A stretch of 34,149 nt of DNA from Deltaproteobacteria bacterium (GTDB lineage Bacteria; Desulfobacterota; DSM-4660; Desulfatiglandales; HGW-15), in the NCBI GenBank assembly GCA_016931115.1, contig JAFGFM010000195.1, forward strand, positions 1-34,149. The letters run 5' to 3'. Below the pieces are notes generated by a model. The model saw only the letters and a list, made by a program, of their open reading frames with translations, was not told the DNA's origin and did not search any database. The position numbers and the translations under genes are program-made. Shown here piece by piece: positions 24,872 to 32,925 of this stretch. The stretch's first letter is position 1. The number at the start of each line of letters is the position of its first letter.

Positions 24872-26401
24872 ATGCCAGATATTGGCAATGTTTTGCTTGA
24901 AATAAGGGGCTTAAGCAGGAGCTTCCCCGGTGTTAAGGCCCTTGATGCCGTGGATTTCACCCTGAGGCGCGGGGAAATCCATGCACTCATGGGTGAGAAC
25001 GGCGCTGGAAAATCCACCCTGATCAAGGTTCTTACAGGAGTCCATAAAAAAAACAGCGGGTCCATTAAACTTGAAGGCAAAGGGTTTGAGGCATCATCCC
25101 CAATGGATGCGGCCAGTAAGGGTATCAGCACTGTATACCAGGAGATAAATCTGCTTCCCAATCTTTCTGTAGCAGAAAATATATTTATTGGCCGCCAGCC
25201 CATGAAAGGGTTCAACATAGACTGGAAGGCTATTAATATGAATGCAAAGAAAGCCCTTGTTAAACTCAATCTTGAAATAGATGTTACCCTCCCCCTCTCC
25301 TCTTTCTCCACCGCTATCCAGCAGATGGTGGCCATAGCAAGGGTAATTGATATCAGGGCAAAAATCCTGATCCTGGATGAACCTACATCCAGCCTTGACA
25401 TGGCGGAATGCGAAAACCTCTTTAAGACTATGAATAGGCTTAAGGAAGAGGGCATGGGCATCATCTTCATTACACACTTTCTTGACCAGGTATATGAGAC
25501 ATCCGACCGGATCACGGTCTTAAGGAACGGGCAGTTTATCGGTGAATACAAAACAGCAGAGCTTCCGCGTTTCAGGCTGATATCAAAGATGCTGGGTAAA
25601 GAGCTGGAACAGGAGATGGTATCCCCTGGTAATACACAGGGTGACACACCCGCCCGAAAAGAGCCCTTCATGACCCTCAATAATGTGGAAAAAAAAGGAG
25701 TCCTGTTTCCATTTGATCTTGAGATATGCGAAGGTGAGGTGGTTGGCCTGGCCGGGCTGCTTGGCTCCGGACGGACAGAGGTGGCAAAACTCCTGTTCGG
25801 CATTAACAGGCCCACAGGCGGAACAATGGAAATAGACAAACGCCCTGTTGCCGTTAACTCGCCCAGGAATGCGATCTCTCATTCAATCGCCTTCTGCCCT
25901 GAAGACAGGAAAACCGAAGGCATAATCCCTGATCTTACTGTAAGGGAAAATATTGTTCTGCCGCTGCAGTCCTGCAGAGGTTTCTTTAGGGGTATATCAA
26001 GGAAGGAACAGGAAAAGATAACAGACCATTATATAGAGCTGTTAAAAATAAAGGTATCAAACAGAGAGCAGAAGGCCGGGACCTTGAGCGGAGGAAACCA
26101 GCAGAAGGTTATCCTGGCCCGCTGGATGGCCATGAATCCGCGCCTCCTGATACTGGATGAACCCACACGGGGTATTGATGTGGGCGCAAAGGCAGAGATT
26201 GAAAAATTGATCTTCAGGTTAAGGGAGGAGGGCCGCAGCATACTCTTTATATCATCAGAGCTGGAAGAGATCGTTCACACATGCAGCCGTGTAGCAATAC
26301 TGAAGGATAGAAAAAAGGTGGGGGAGATCTCGGGTGAAAACATATCTGAAGAGAAAATCATGACAACACTGGCGCAGGAAGGCACTGGAGAGAGATTATG
26401 A
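24872..26401 (+). CDS. ytfR: Furanose ABC transporter ATPase (YtfR-like, two NBDs)
   Basis: The 509-residue protein has two nucleotide-binding domains, as in RbsA/AraG/YtfR. The first has Walker A GENGAGKST (41-49), Q90, a degenerate signature LSSFSTAIQQMVAIAR (142-157) and Walker B ILILDEP (165-171). The second has the reduced loop GLLGSGRTE (about 294-302), the signature LSGGNQQKV (405-413) and Walker B LLILDEPTRGIDVG. Such pairs usually have one weak ATPase site. ATG 24872 follows AAGGAG (24855-24860); the TTG three bases earlier is less likely. The stop overlaps the next start by four bases (ATGA), so ATPase and permease are translationally coupled. Confidence 0.93.
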   Translation: MPDIGNVLLEIRGLSRSFPGVKALDAVDFTLRRGEIHALMGENGAGKSTLIKVLTGVHKKNSGSIKLEGKGFEASSPMDAASKGISTVYQEINLLPNLSVAENIFIGRQPMKGFNIDWKAINMNAKKALVKLNLEIDVTLPLSSFSTAIQQMVAIARVIDIRAKILILDEPTSSLDMAECENLFKTMNRLKEEGMGIIFITHFLDQVYETSDRITVLRNGQFIGEYKTAELPRFRLISKMLGKELEQEMVSPGNTQGDTPARKEPFMTLNNVEKKGVLFPFDLEICEGEVVGLAGLLGSGRTEVAKLLFGINRPTGGTMEIDKRPVAVNSPRNAISHSIAFCPEDRKTEGIIPDLTVRENIVLPLQSCRGFFRGISRKEQEKITDHYIELLKIKVSNREQKAGTLSGGNQQKVILARWMAMNPRLLILDEPTRGIDVGAKAEIEKLIFRLREEGRSILFISSELEEIVHTCSRVAILKDRKKVGEISGENISEEKIMTTLAQEGTGERL

Positions 26402-27456
26402 ACATTGTAAAGAAAAAGACCTCTCTCCTGAACTTTGGCTTATCAGAACTGAGCATCATCTATCCCCTGCTGGCCTTTATTGCCATACTTTTATTCAATC
26501 TTGTTTTCACAGAGGGGTTTTTCCACATTGAGATAAAGAACGGCCACCTGTTCGGCTCATTGATAGATATATTCAACAGGGGTGCGCCAGTTATACTTAT
26601 CACAATCGGTATGACCTTAGTTTACGCAACAGGGGGCGTTGATCTGTCAGTTGGCGCAATCATTGCCATCTCAGGCGCACTGGCAGCACAGATGATCCGG
26701 CCTGATTATGTTAAAGGCATCCTGGAATACGGGGATCAGACCTCTTTAATCATGGTGCTTCTTGTGCCTCTGGCCCTTTCCATCATCCTGGGCCTGTGGA
26801 ACGGTTTTCTTGTGGCATACATTGGTGTGCAGCCCATTATCGCTACACTTATACTCATGACAGTGGGCAGGGGAATTGCCCAGCTTATCACACACGGGCA
26901 AATCATTGTATTTGAGCACCAGCCCTTCCAGTTTATAGGAAGCGGCTTCTTCCTGGGGCTGCCCTTCCCTGTTATCATGGTGATCCTCCTCTTTGCTCTC
27001 ACCTGGGCGCTTACCAGAAAAACCACACTAGGGCTTTTTATTGAGGCATCAGGCGCAAATCCCCTTGCAAGCCGTTATATGGGTATACCGGTAAGGGTGA
27101 TCACAACCCTGACCTATGGGTTTTCCGGGTTCTGTGCAGGCCTGGCAGGTCTGATCATTACTGCGGATATAAAGGCAGCGGATGCCAACAATGCAGGAAT
27201 ATTTATGGAACTGGATGCAATTGCAGCCGTTATTATCGGTGGAACCATAAACGGCGGACGTTTTTCAATGGCTGGCGCCATCATCGGGGCCTTGATTATC
27301 CAGTCCCTTACCACAACCATTATTACACGCGGTGTCCCGCCCCAGGTCGTACTGGTCTTTAAGGCAGTCATTATCATCATGGTGGCGCTGATACAGTCTA
27401 AAAAGCTGCGGGATCAGCTCTCGCTTATTTTACATTCAGGAGACAGGCCATCATGA
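26398..27456 (+). CDS. ytfT: Furanose ABC transporter permease 1 (YtfT-like)
   Basis: The 352-residue inner-membrane permease belongs to the RbsC/AraH/YtfT family. Typical segments are GAPVILITIGMTLVYATGGVDLSVGAIIAISGALAA, GVQPIIATLILMTVGRGIAQ and the ATPase-contact loop EASGANPLASRYMGIPV. Then come AADANNAGIFMELDAIAAVIIGGT and GGRFSMAGAIIGALII. About nine to ten membrane helices are expected. The start overlaps the ATPase stop and its own stop overlaps the next start (ATGA in both cases). It would form a heterodimer with the following permease. Confidence 0.92.
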   Translation: MNIVKKKTSLLNFGLSELSIIYPLLAFIAILLFNLVFTEGFFHIEIKNGHLFGSLIDIFNRGAPVILITIGMTLVYATGGVDLSVGAIIAISGALAAQMIRPDYVKGILEYGDQTSLIMVLLVPLALSIILGLWNGFLVAYIGVQPIIATLILMTVGRGIAQLITHGQIIVFEHQPFQFIGSGFFLGLPFPVIMVILLFALTWALTRKTTLGLFIEASGANPLASRYMGIPVRVITTLTYGFSGFCAGLAGLIITADIKAADANNAGIFMELDAIAAVIIGGTINGGRFSMAGAIIGALIIQSLTTTIITRGVPPQVVLVFKAVIIIMVALIQSKKLRDQLSLILHSGDRPS

Positions 27457-28430
27457 GATTTAGACTGAGTCAGAAAAACATACCCATTCTATCCACCTTT
27501 CTGGTATTCATCCTGCTCTATCTCTCCGGGGCATTTGCCTACAAAGGCTTTTTTTCTCTCAGGGTTTTTATTAACCTTTTTATAGATAACGCATTTGTTG
27601 GCATCATTGCCATTGGTATGACCTTTGTTATAATATCAGGCGGGATAGACCTTTCTGTTGGCTCCCTTGTTGCATTTACAGGTGTTTTATGCGCAAACCT
27701 GCTGTCACGCACCGACATACCGCCATATATGGTTATTTTTATCTGCCTGCTCTGCGGTGCAGCGCTGGGCCTTGCCATGGGAAGCCTGATACATTTTCTT
27801 GAAATGCCCCCTTTTCTGGTAACCCTTGTAGGGATGTTCCTGGCACGAGGGTTATCCTTCGTAATAAGCCTTGACTCTGTGCCCATCCGCAATGAGCTGT
27901 TTTTGAGTATCTCAAAGGCCTCTATTCCATTGGGTAATGGCATCAGGCTGCCTGCCTATGCGGTTACCTTTATTATTATGGCGCTGATTGGCGCATACAT
28001 CCTGCATTATACACGTTTTGGCAGAAATATTTACGCAATAGGGGATAATGAAAAATCGGCTCTCCTTATGGGGCTTCCGGTGGGAAGGACAAAAATATTT
28101 ATATACACCATTAACAGCACCATCTGTGCAGCAGGGGGGCTGGTCTATTCCCTCTATACCCTTGCAGGATATCCCCTGGCAGGCACAGGACTTGAACTGG
28201 ACGTAATTACCGCTGTTGTCATAGGCGGAACGCTTTTAACAGGCGGTGTGGGCTTTATGGAGGGGACAGTTATCGGTGTCATGATACTCGGGCTGATCCA
28301 GACAATCATCACATTTCAGGGGAACCTGAGCACCTGGTGGACAAAGGTTTTTATCGGTATTCTTCTCTGCATCTTTATCCTGTTGCAGAGATATATAGCA
28401 GCGAGAAAGATACAGGATAAAAATAAATGA
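27453..28430 (+). CDS. yjfF: Furanose ABC transporter permease 2 (YjfF-like)
   Basis: The 325-residue paralogue of the previous permease has the family marks DNAFVGIIAIGMTFVIISGGIDLSVGSLVAFTGVL, MPPFLVTLVGMFLARGLSFVIS, the contact loop AIGDNEKSALLMGLPVGRTKI, and GTGLELDVITAVVIGGTLLTGG. In E. coli YjfF pairs with YtfT in the galactofuranose importer, and the same gene order Q-R-T-F is kept here. Its stop codon overlaps the ATG of a decayed PIN-domain gene (28427). No clear terminator follows directly; a long hairpin without a T tract lies at 28813-28850. Confidence 0.92.
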   Translation: MRFRLSQKNIPILSTFLVFILLYLSGAFAYKGFFSLRVFINLFIDNAFVGIIAIGMTFVIISGGIDLSVGSLVAFTGVLCANLLSRTDIPPYMVIFICLLCGAALGLAMGSLIHFLEMPPFLVTLVGMFLARGLSFVISLDSVPIRNELFLSISKASIPLGNGIRLPAYAVTFIIMALIGAYILHYTRFGRNIYAIGDNEKSALLMGLPVGRTKIFIYTINSTICAAGGLVYSLYTLAGYPLAGTGLELDVITAVVIGGTLLTGGVGFMEGTVIGVMILGLIQTIITFQGNLSTWWTKVFIGILLCIFILLQRYIAARKIQDKNK

Positions 28431-28622
28431 TATTGTTGGATAATACAGTCCTGTCAAACTTTGCGCTGGTTGATGAACTTACATTACTTAAGCATTTTTG
28501 CGTTGACTCAGTGGGGGTTTCATAAAAGGGTAATAACCATTAAAAAAGGAAACAGTATTTTAAAGCATTTTATTAAACGGGGATACTTCTCACCTGTTGA
28601 AAAACTTGATGAATATATCTAA
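28427..28622 (+). pseudogene. PIN-domain (VapC/DUF3368-like) toxin remnant
   Basis: From ATG 28427, which overlaps the permease stop, the first 32 codons read MILLDNTVLSNFALVDELTL..., the typical N terminus of a PIN nuclease with its first catalytic Asp (D5). A TAA at 28523 ends it. From 28527, in another frame, the sequence reads like the C terminus of the same family (IKRGYFSPVEKLDEYI, TAA ending 28622). About 80 central residues and the other acidic residues are gone. It therefore looks like an internally deleted, frameshifted gene. No antitoxin gene is seen beside it. Similarity was judged by eye from family patterns. Confidence 0.5.
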
Positions 28623-28968
28623 ATCCACAGTTTCCTATCTGAACTATTTAATTCGGCAATTTAAAATCGTAAGGCTGTTAAGGAAAATAAACCTTTAATA
28701 TTCTCGTTGTTACTGAATCCCATGGTTTCTTATTTTCTAATGGACCCTGTTTCCCTTTTAAATTCAATTTTTATTATCATGAGCTATTCGGAGATTTGTG
28801 ACCCCTTTATAAACAAAGGCAGTTAAGATTTTTATCTTAACCGCCTTTGTATTACAGGGTATCTGTCTTATATATCAATAATGATTATCTGATAATGATC
28901 TTTTCACCATAATTTTCAACCTCGGTCTTATAAGCTCTGAATTGTGCAGAAGACACCCAATGCTTCTA
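28623..28968. other. Decayed intergenic stretch with hairpin
   Basis: AT-rich DNA lies between two convergent transcription units. No intact gene is seen. It holds the hairpin at 28813-28850. Next to the esterase stop on the minus strand (28965-28885) is a 26-codon open stretch with protein-like composition (WVSSAQFRAYK...ENYGEKIIIR then TAA), possibly the tail of a lost gene. Confidence 0.5.
28813..28850. terminator. Long hairpin between convergent units, possible terminator
   Basis: ACAAAGGC-x-GTTAAGAT (28813-28829) pairs with ATCTTAAC-x-GCCTTTGT (28834-28850): 16 pairs with one mismatch and a TTTT loop. No T tract follows on either strand, so intrinsic termination would be weak; it could instead protect mRNA 3' ends. 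Confidence 0.45.
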
Positions 28969-30315
28969 CTATCGTCCACCTCCTGGCATCCCTCCACCGC
29001 CGAAGCCGCCCATTCCACCTCCCAGACTGCGTTTCAGCTTGAGTTCAAAGCCTGAAAGGGTTCCTGTCCATTTCATTTTAAAACTTTGTTCACCCATCTT
29101 GCGTTCATAGGAAAAAGAGATATTGTCTCCCTCTATTGTTCCATCCTCAATTTCAATTGCCCCGGGCATTTGCGTATTCTCGATGGTGCCTGTAAATTTG
29201 GTGCCATCAACCTTAAAATCAAACTTCAAATCGTTGTCACCATCCTTTGCGATCCATTTCCCTGCGATCCCCTTTGATGTGCTGTCGCTCTTATCTCTTG
29301 TTGCAGTAAACTCGGTATTCATTCCGCCACCCGGTGCCCCTGCACCAGGCATTGGGCCACGACCCATGCCCGGCATCCCCATGCCCATACTGACCGGCTG
29401 GGTGCCGTCATAATTTCCGATAGAGGGCGGAGGTGTAACTGATCCTGCGGGTTTAAAGAGCATCTGGGCGAACAGGTAAAGATTATTATCCCATACAGGG
29501 ACTTCGTGCACCCCTGAATCAAGATACCATACATGGTTAATTTTTGCCTCATCAAGGGCCTTATGCAGGTTCCAGCTTCCAGTGATCAGGTTGTCCTTGT
29601 CCCCGCAGCCTATCCAGAGCAGGCTCAGCTTTTCCTTAGTATTCTGGATCTTGGGGACGAGAACATTGGGCGGCTGGAGGTTGGGCGCAGAGGAAAAGCC
29701 GCCTACCCAGGCAAACTTGTCGATGTTGTTGATGCCGAAATTAAGCCCCTGACCGCCTCCCATGGAAAGGCCTGTAAGGGCCTGGTAATCCCTGCCTGTG
29801 TTTACAGGATAGTGTGATTCTATATAGGGCTTCAAATCATTCAGTAAATCCGGTTCAAGGTTGGCGTAGTAATTGAAATCCGCCATGAAATTAGTTGAGG
29901 GCGGTTCAGCAGTGGCCCGCCCGTTAGGCATTACAATGATCATTGGTACAGCCTTTTTATCAGCGATCAGGTTATCAAGGATTTTATTGGCTGAGCACAG
30001 GGTTGTCCAATGGGTCTCATTGCCTCCGATTCCATGCATTAGATAGAGAACCGGATATTTTTTATTCGGATCATAGTTGGGAGGGGTATAGACGACCGCC
30101 TTGCGATCCACACCTATGCTTTTTGAGTTATATGTAATAGTTTCCAGCTTCCCTTTCGGTGTATCCGGTCTGATTTGGGTAAAGTCCGCCGGTGCGTGAC
30201 CGGGAAGAGCAAGGGCTGCAAAGGCTGACTTACTTCCGATTGTTGTCTGGAATAAAAGTGCCATAAACAGGCAGCTAAACAAAAGTCCATAACACAACTT
30301 CATTGTTCTTTTCAT
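28969..30315 (-). CDS. Secreted CE1/esterase-D family esterase with extra C-terminal domain
   Basis: The product has 448 residues. The signal peptide runs to about residue 33 (KSAFA). The alpha/beta-hydrolase domain (55-288) matches the feruloyl/acetyl-xylan esterase (CE1) and esterase D family: VYTPPNYDPNKKYPVLYLMHGIGG, nucleophile elbow GLSMGG with S184, D239 or D241 in CGDKDNL, and H270 in SGVHEV. A Met/Gly/Pro-rich linker (about 305-335) leads to a small beta domain (345-435, GKWIAKDGDNDLKFDFKVDG...). The tail is GGGMGGFGGGGMPGGGR. It probably removes feruloyl or acetyl groups from arabinoxylan outside the cytoplasm, complementing the GH51 enzyme. The ATG has AAGGAGG upstream. It is transcribed towards the ABC operon and away from the MFS gene. 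Confidence 0.88.
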   Translation of the reverse strand: MKRTMKLCYGLLFSCLFMALLFQTTIGSKSAFAALALPGHAPADFTQIRPDTPKGKLETITYNSKSIGVDRKAVVYTPPNYDPNKKYPVLYLMHGIGGNETHWTTLCSANKILDNLIADKKAVPMIIVMPNGRATAEPPSTNFMADFNYYANLEPDLLNDLKPYIESHYPVNTGRDYQALTGLSMGGGQGLNFGINNIDKFAWVGGFSSAPNLQPPNVLVPKIQNTKEKLSLLWIGCGDKDNLITGSWNLHKALDEAKINHVWYLDSGVHEVPVWDNNLYLFAQMLFKPAGSVTPPPSIGNYDGTQPVSMGMGMPGMGRGPMPGAGAPGGGMNTEFTATRDKSDSTSKGIAGKWIAKDGDNDLKFDFKVDGTKFTGTIENTQMPGAIEIEDGTIEGDNISFSYERKMGEQSFKMKWTGTLSGFELKLKRSLGGGMGGFGGGGMPGGGR

Positions 30316-30442
30316 GAAAAACCTCCTTCAGAAATTGATTAATAGAATGATTGATCTAATATATTAAAACCCAATAAATCTTGAGGGCACCAGTTTGGAA
30401 TTTATATTTCAGCACTCTGTTCTTGCCAAAATCGCAACTAAT

Positions 30443-30458
30443 GTATACAAGTATACAA
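30443..30458. promoter_or_regulatory. Paired GTATAC palindromes, putative operator
   Basis: TGTATACAAGTATACA contains two GTATAC six-mers separated by AA, in the 194-bp gap between the divergent esterase and MFS genes. On the minus strand a TTGACT followed after 15 bp by TATACT makes a possible esterase promoter whose -10 lies inside this site. TGTATACA-type palindromes are used by several GntR-family regulators. No such regulator is encoded in the window. Confidence 0.4.
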
Positions 30459-30509
30459 AAGTCTGAATTGAGTCAATAAAATTATCTGTGATGAAAAAGG
30501 AGTTGTTTC

Positions 30510-31778
30510 TTGGGGAATTTAAAAGCAGGGGAGCCAGTTACAATATGGAACCGTAATTTTATATGTATATTACTGATATCATTTATACTCTCCATTTCAC
30601 ATTTTTGCATTAATCCCCTTATTGCCTCCTATGCCCTTCATCTGGGGGCCAGCGCCCATATTATGGGGCTCTTAACAGGGCTTTTTTTTGGCGTCGCCTT
30701 TTCAATGCGGCCAGTATCAGGCCCTGTTCTTACCAAATTTGACAAGCGAAAACAGATGATACTGGTTTTTTTTATCGGGGGAGCAGCAAATATAGGTTAT
30801 GCACTCTTTAACAACATATCAGCATTTATAGCATTCAGGCTGCTTCACGGTCTTCAGTATGCACTGGTTGGAACCCTTACAATGACCCTTGCCGGGGATA
30901 ACATTCCCAAAGATAAAATGGCCTCCGGAATGGGTATTTATGGACTCAGTTCATCACTGAGTATGGCAATAGCGCCAACTTTAGGAATAAGCATTCTGAA
31001 CCTTGGCACACATTTAAAAAATGAAAACTTCGGATTTACATCTGTTTTTCTTTTTGCAGCGATTATCTCTTTTCTGGGGCTCATTCCGGGTCATTTTCTT
31101 TTACCTGAGAAAAAGACAAAGGAAGAGATATTAAGCACAGGTGCATGGTATAAAAATATAGCCTCTGTTCATGCGATACCCATGGCTGTGGTTATGTTTT
31201 TTATTTATTTAGGGTGGTCATTATATAATGTGTACATTGTTGAGTATGCAAAAGAGCTGGGGATATCAGGAATAAGTTCATTTTATACTGTACTTGCAAT
31301 AGTCCTTATAGTTGCAAGACCGGCAAGCGGTTATCTGACCGACCGATTCGGGTTAACCAGGATTCTTTTTCCAAGCCTGATAATAATGGCCCTGTCATTT
31401 ATAATAATCGGATCTGCTACAACAATCGGCACAATGCTCATTGGGGCAGCTGTTGCTTCTACAGGATTCGGCGCATTTCAGCCTGCCCTGTATTCCATGT
31501 GCATGCTTTCTGAAACGCCCCTTAAGAGGGGTGTTGCCAGTAATACTCTATATATCGGCATAGATGTAAGCCTTTTTCTTGGACCTATTTTAGGCAGTAT
31601 GGTGTATGATATGTATAATTATTCTGTTATGTTCAGGTCAGCTTCAGTGGTGATACTGATGGCCCTTGTTGTCTTTTTCCTGATTCTGCCATCCTATTAC
31701 CGCAGGCTCAGAGAGCTGGAAGAGGTGGATATAAAACCGGGTCTACGACTCGTATCCAAAAAAGGTTCGCACGGGTAA
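30510..31778 (+). CDS. Major facilitator superfamily permease
   Basis: The 422-residue protein is hydrophobic, with about twelve membrane helices in two halves. The MFS loop 2-3 motif appears as RPVSGPVLTKFDKRKQMI (about 67-84) and again in the second half as RPASGYLTDRFGLTRIL, the usual D-R/K-x-G-R-R/K pattern. The start is TTG 30510 with AAAAGGAG seven bases upstream; no in-frame ATG occurs before the first helix, so TTG is the credible start. Substrate cannot be read. It may export an aromatic or organic acid product, or import one, given the esterase opposite and the redox proteins downstream. Confidence 0.85.
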   Translation: MGNLKAGEPVTIWNRNFICILLISFILSISHFCINPLIASYALHLGASAHIMGLLTGLFFGVAFSMRPVSGPVLTKFDKRKQMILVFFIGGAANIGYALFNNISAFIAFRLLHGLQYALVGTLTMTLAGDNIPKDKMASGMGIYGLSSSLSMAIAPTLGISILNLGTHLKNENFGFTSVFLFAAIISFLGLIPGHFLLPEKKTKEEILSTGAWYKNIASVHAIPMAVVMFFIYLGWSLYNVYIVEYAKELGISGISSFYTVLAIVLIVARPASGYLTDRFGLTRILFPSLIIMALSFIIIGSATTIGTMLIGAAVASTGFGAFQPALYSMCMLSETPLKRGVASNTLYIGIDVSLFLGPILGSMVYDMYNYSVMFRSASVVILMALVVFFLILPSYYRRLRELEEVDIKPGLRLVSKKGSHG

Positions 31779-31808
31779 ACAAGAACAAGGAATGTTTTAA
31801 ATAGGGTG

Positions 31809-31875
31809 CAAGGCGCAGGACTCAGGGCACAGGGGAACAAGACACATGGGCACAAGGCGCAGGGCTCAGGGCGCA
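31809..31875. repeat. G-rich degenerate direct repeat
   Basis: A 23-base unit (core AAGGCGCAGG-R-CTCAGGGC) occurs at 31809-31831 and 31853-31875 with two differences. Related GGGCACA/GGGCGCA fragments lie between. It fills the gap between the MFS gene and the EFR1 gene, is non-coding, and has a composition unlike its surroundings. Confidence 0.65.
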
Positions 31876-31910
31876 AGGTATCGTTAAAAATTAAGAAGGA
31901 GAATATTTGA

Positions 31911-32867
31911 ATGAGAAGTATCATTATCTACCACTCATGGACAGGAAACACAAAACAGATAGCATCGGCAATACACTCCGGTATCAAAGAGATCTTTGAT
32001 AAATGTGATATTACCCCTATGAAGGATGTGGATATCAATAAATTAAAAGATTACGATTTGATTGGTCTCGGCTCCTTTGTACAGACCTTTCAGGAGCCTG
32101 TTCCTGTAACAGATTTTGTAAATGCCATGCCTGATCTGACCGGCAGATATGGATTTACCTTTTGTACACACGGCACATGCGCAGGGAGCTACATAGAAAG
32201 GATGGTAAAAGGGCTGAGGGGAAAGGGCATTACAGTCACAGGATGGAATGACTGGTATGGCGCTGGTTTCATACCGCTCATGCCTAAACCATATTATACT
32301 GATGGTCACCCTGATAAGATTGACCTGAAAGAGGCCATAGAGTTCGGAAAGGAGATAGCACAGCGCAGCCAGAAGATAGCCAGTGGTGAAATTAAGCTTA
32401 TACCCGAGTTACCGGTGAAAGAAGAATACGAAAAACTCTACGGGGCTGTGATGGATCTCGGTTCGAGAGACGATATGGCAGATTTGGTTAAGCTGAAACC
32501 TGTACATAATCCTGATAAATGTCTTTATCCCAAATGCACAAAATGCATGGATAACTGCCCCACTAAAAGCATTGATCTATCCGAATCACCAAAAATTAAC
32601 TATAATACCTGCGGCCCCTGCATGGTCTGGTTATGTGAACAGCTCTGCCCAACTGGCGCCATGGAGGTAAACTGGGATATAGCGGATAATATGATGAACA
32701 CAATGACCTCCATCTTTAAAAGGCTGGCTGAACCAATGGAGGAGTATAAGGAGCTGCGCCGATTCAGGAGCCTGATAACCGGGGAAGAGGGGAGCGGCAC
32801 ACCTTTATATAAGAAACAAAGGCGTCCAAAGCTTATTATTCGTGATGGTGTGATAAGAGAAAGTTAA
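31911..32867 (+). CDS. EFR1-type flavodoxin-ferredoxin fusion
   Basis: The product has 318 residues. The N-terminal flavodoxin-like domain (1-155) has the FMN phosphate loop S9-W-T-G-N-T (9-14), the segment IGLGSFVQTF and a GFTFCTHGTCAGSY strand. The C-terminal part has two 4Fe-4S motifs: C204-x4-C209-x2-C212-x3-C216-P and C234-x2-C237-x4-C242-x3-C246-P. It is a soluble one/two-electron switch between FMN and iron-sulfur centres, known in anaerobes as EFR1 family proteins. AAGGAGA precedes the ATG. The FAD oxidoreductase 58 bases downstream is its probable redox partner. Confidence 0.87.
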   Translation: MRSIIIYHSWTGNTKQIASAIHSGIKEIFDKCDITPMKDVDINKLKDYDLIGLGSFVQTFQEPVPVTDFVNAMPDLTGRYGFTFCTHGTCAGSYIERMVKGLRGKGITVTGWNDWYGAGFIPLMPKPYYTDGHPDKIDLKEAIEFGKEIAQRSQKIASGEIKLIPELPVKEEYEKLYGAVMDLGSRDDMADLVKLKPVHNPDKCLYPKCTKCMDNCPTKSIDLSESPKINYNTCGPCMVWLCEQLCPTGAMEVNWDIADNMMNTMTSIFKRLAEPMEEYKELRRFRSLITGEEGSGTPLYKKQRRPKLIIRDGVIRES

Positions 32868-32925
32868 TAATAGCAAGGGGTATACAGACTGTAATATATG
32901 ATATAATCATTAAGGGAGGTTCGAC

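Noticed and set aside
24823-25839. 338-codon open frame on the minus strand opposite the ABC ATPase
   Set aside because: It lies almost wholly opposite a gene with clear Walker motifs. Its composition (Ser/Arg-rich, no domain) and lack of a ribosome site mark it as a shadow frame.
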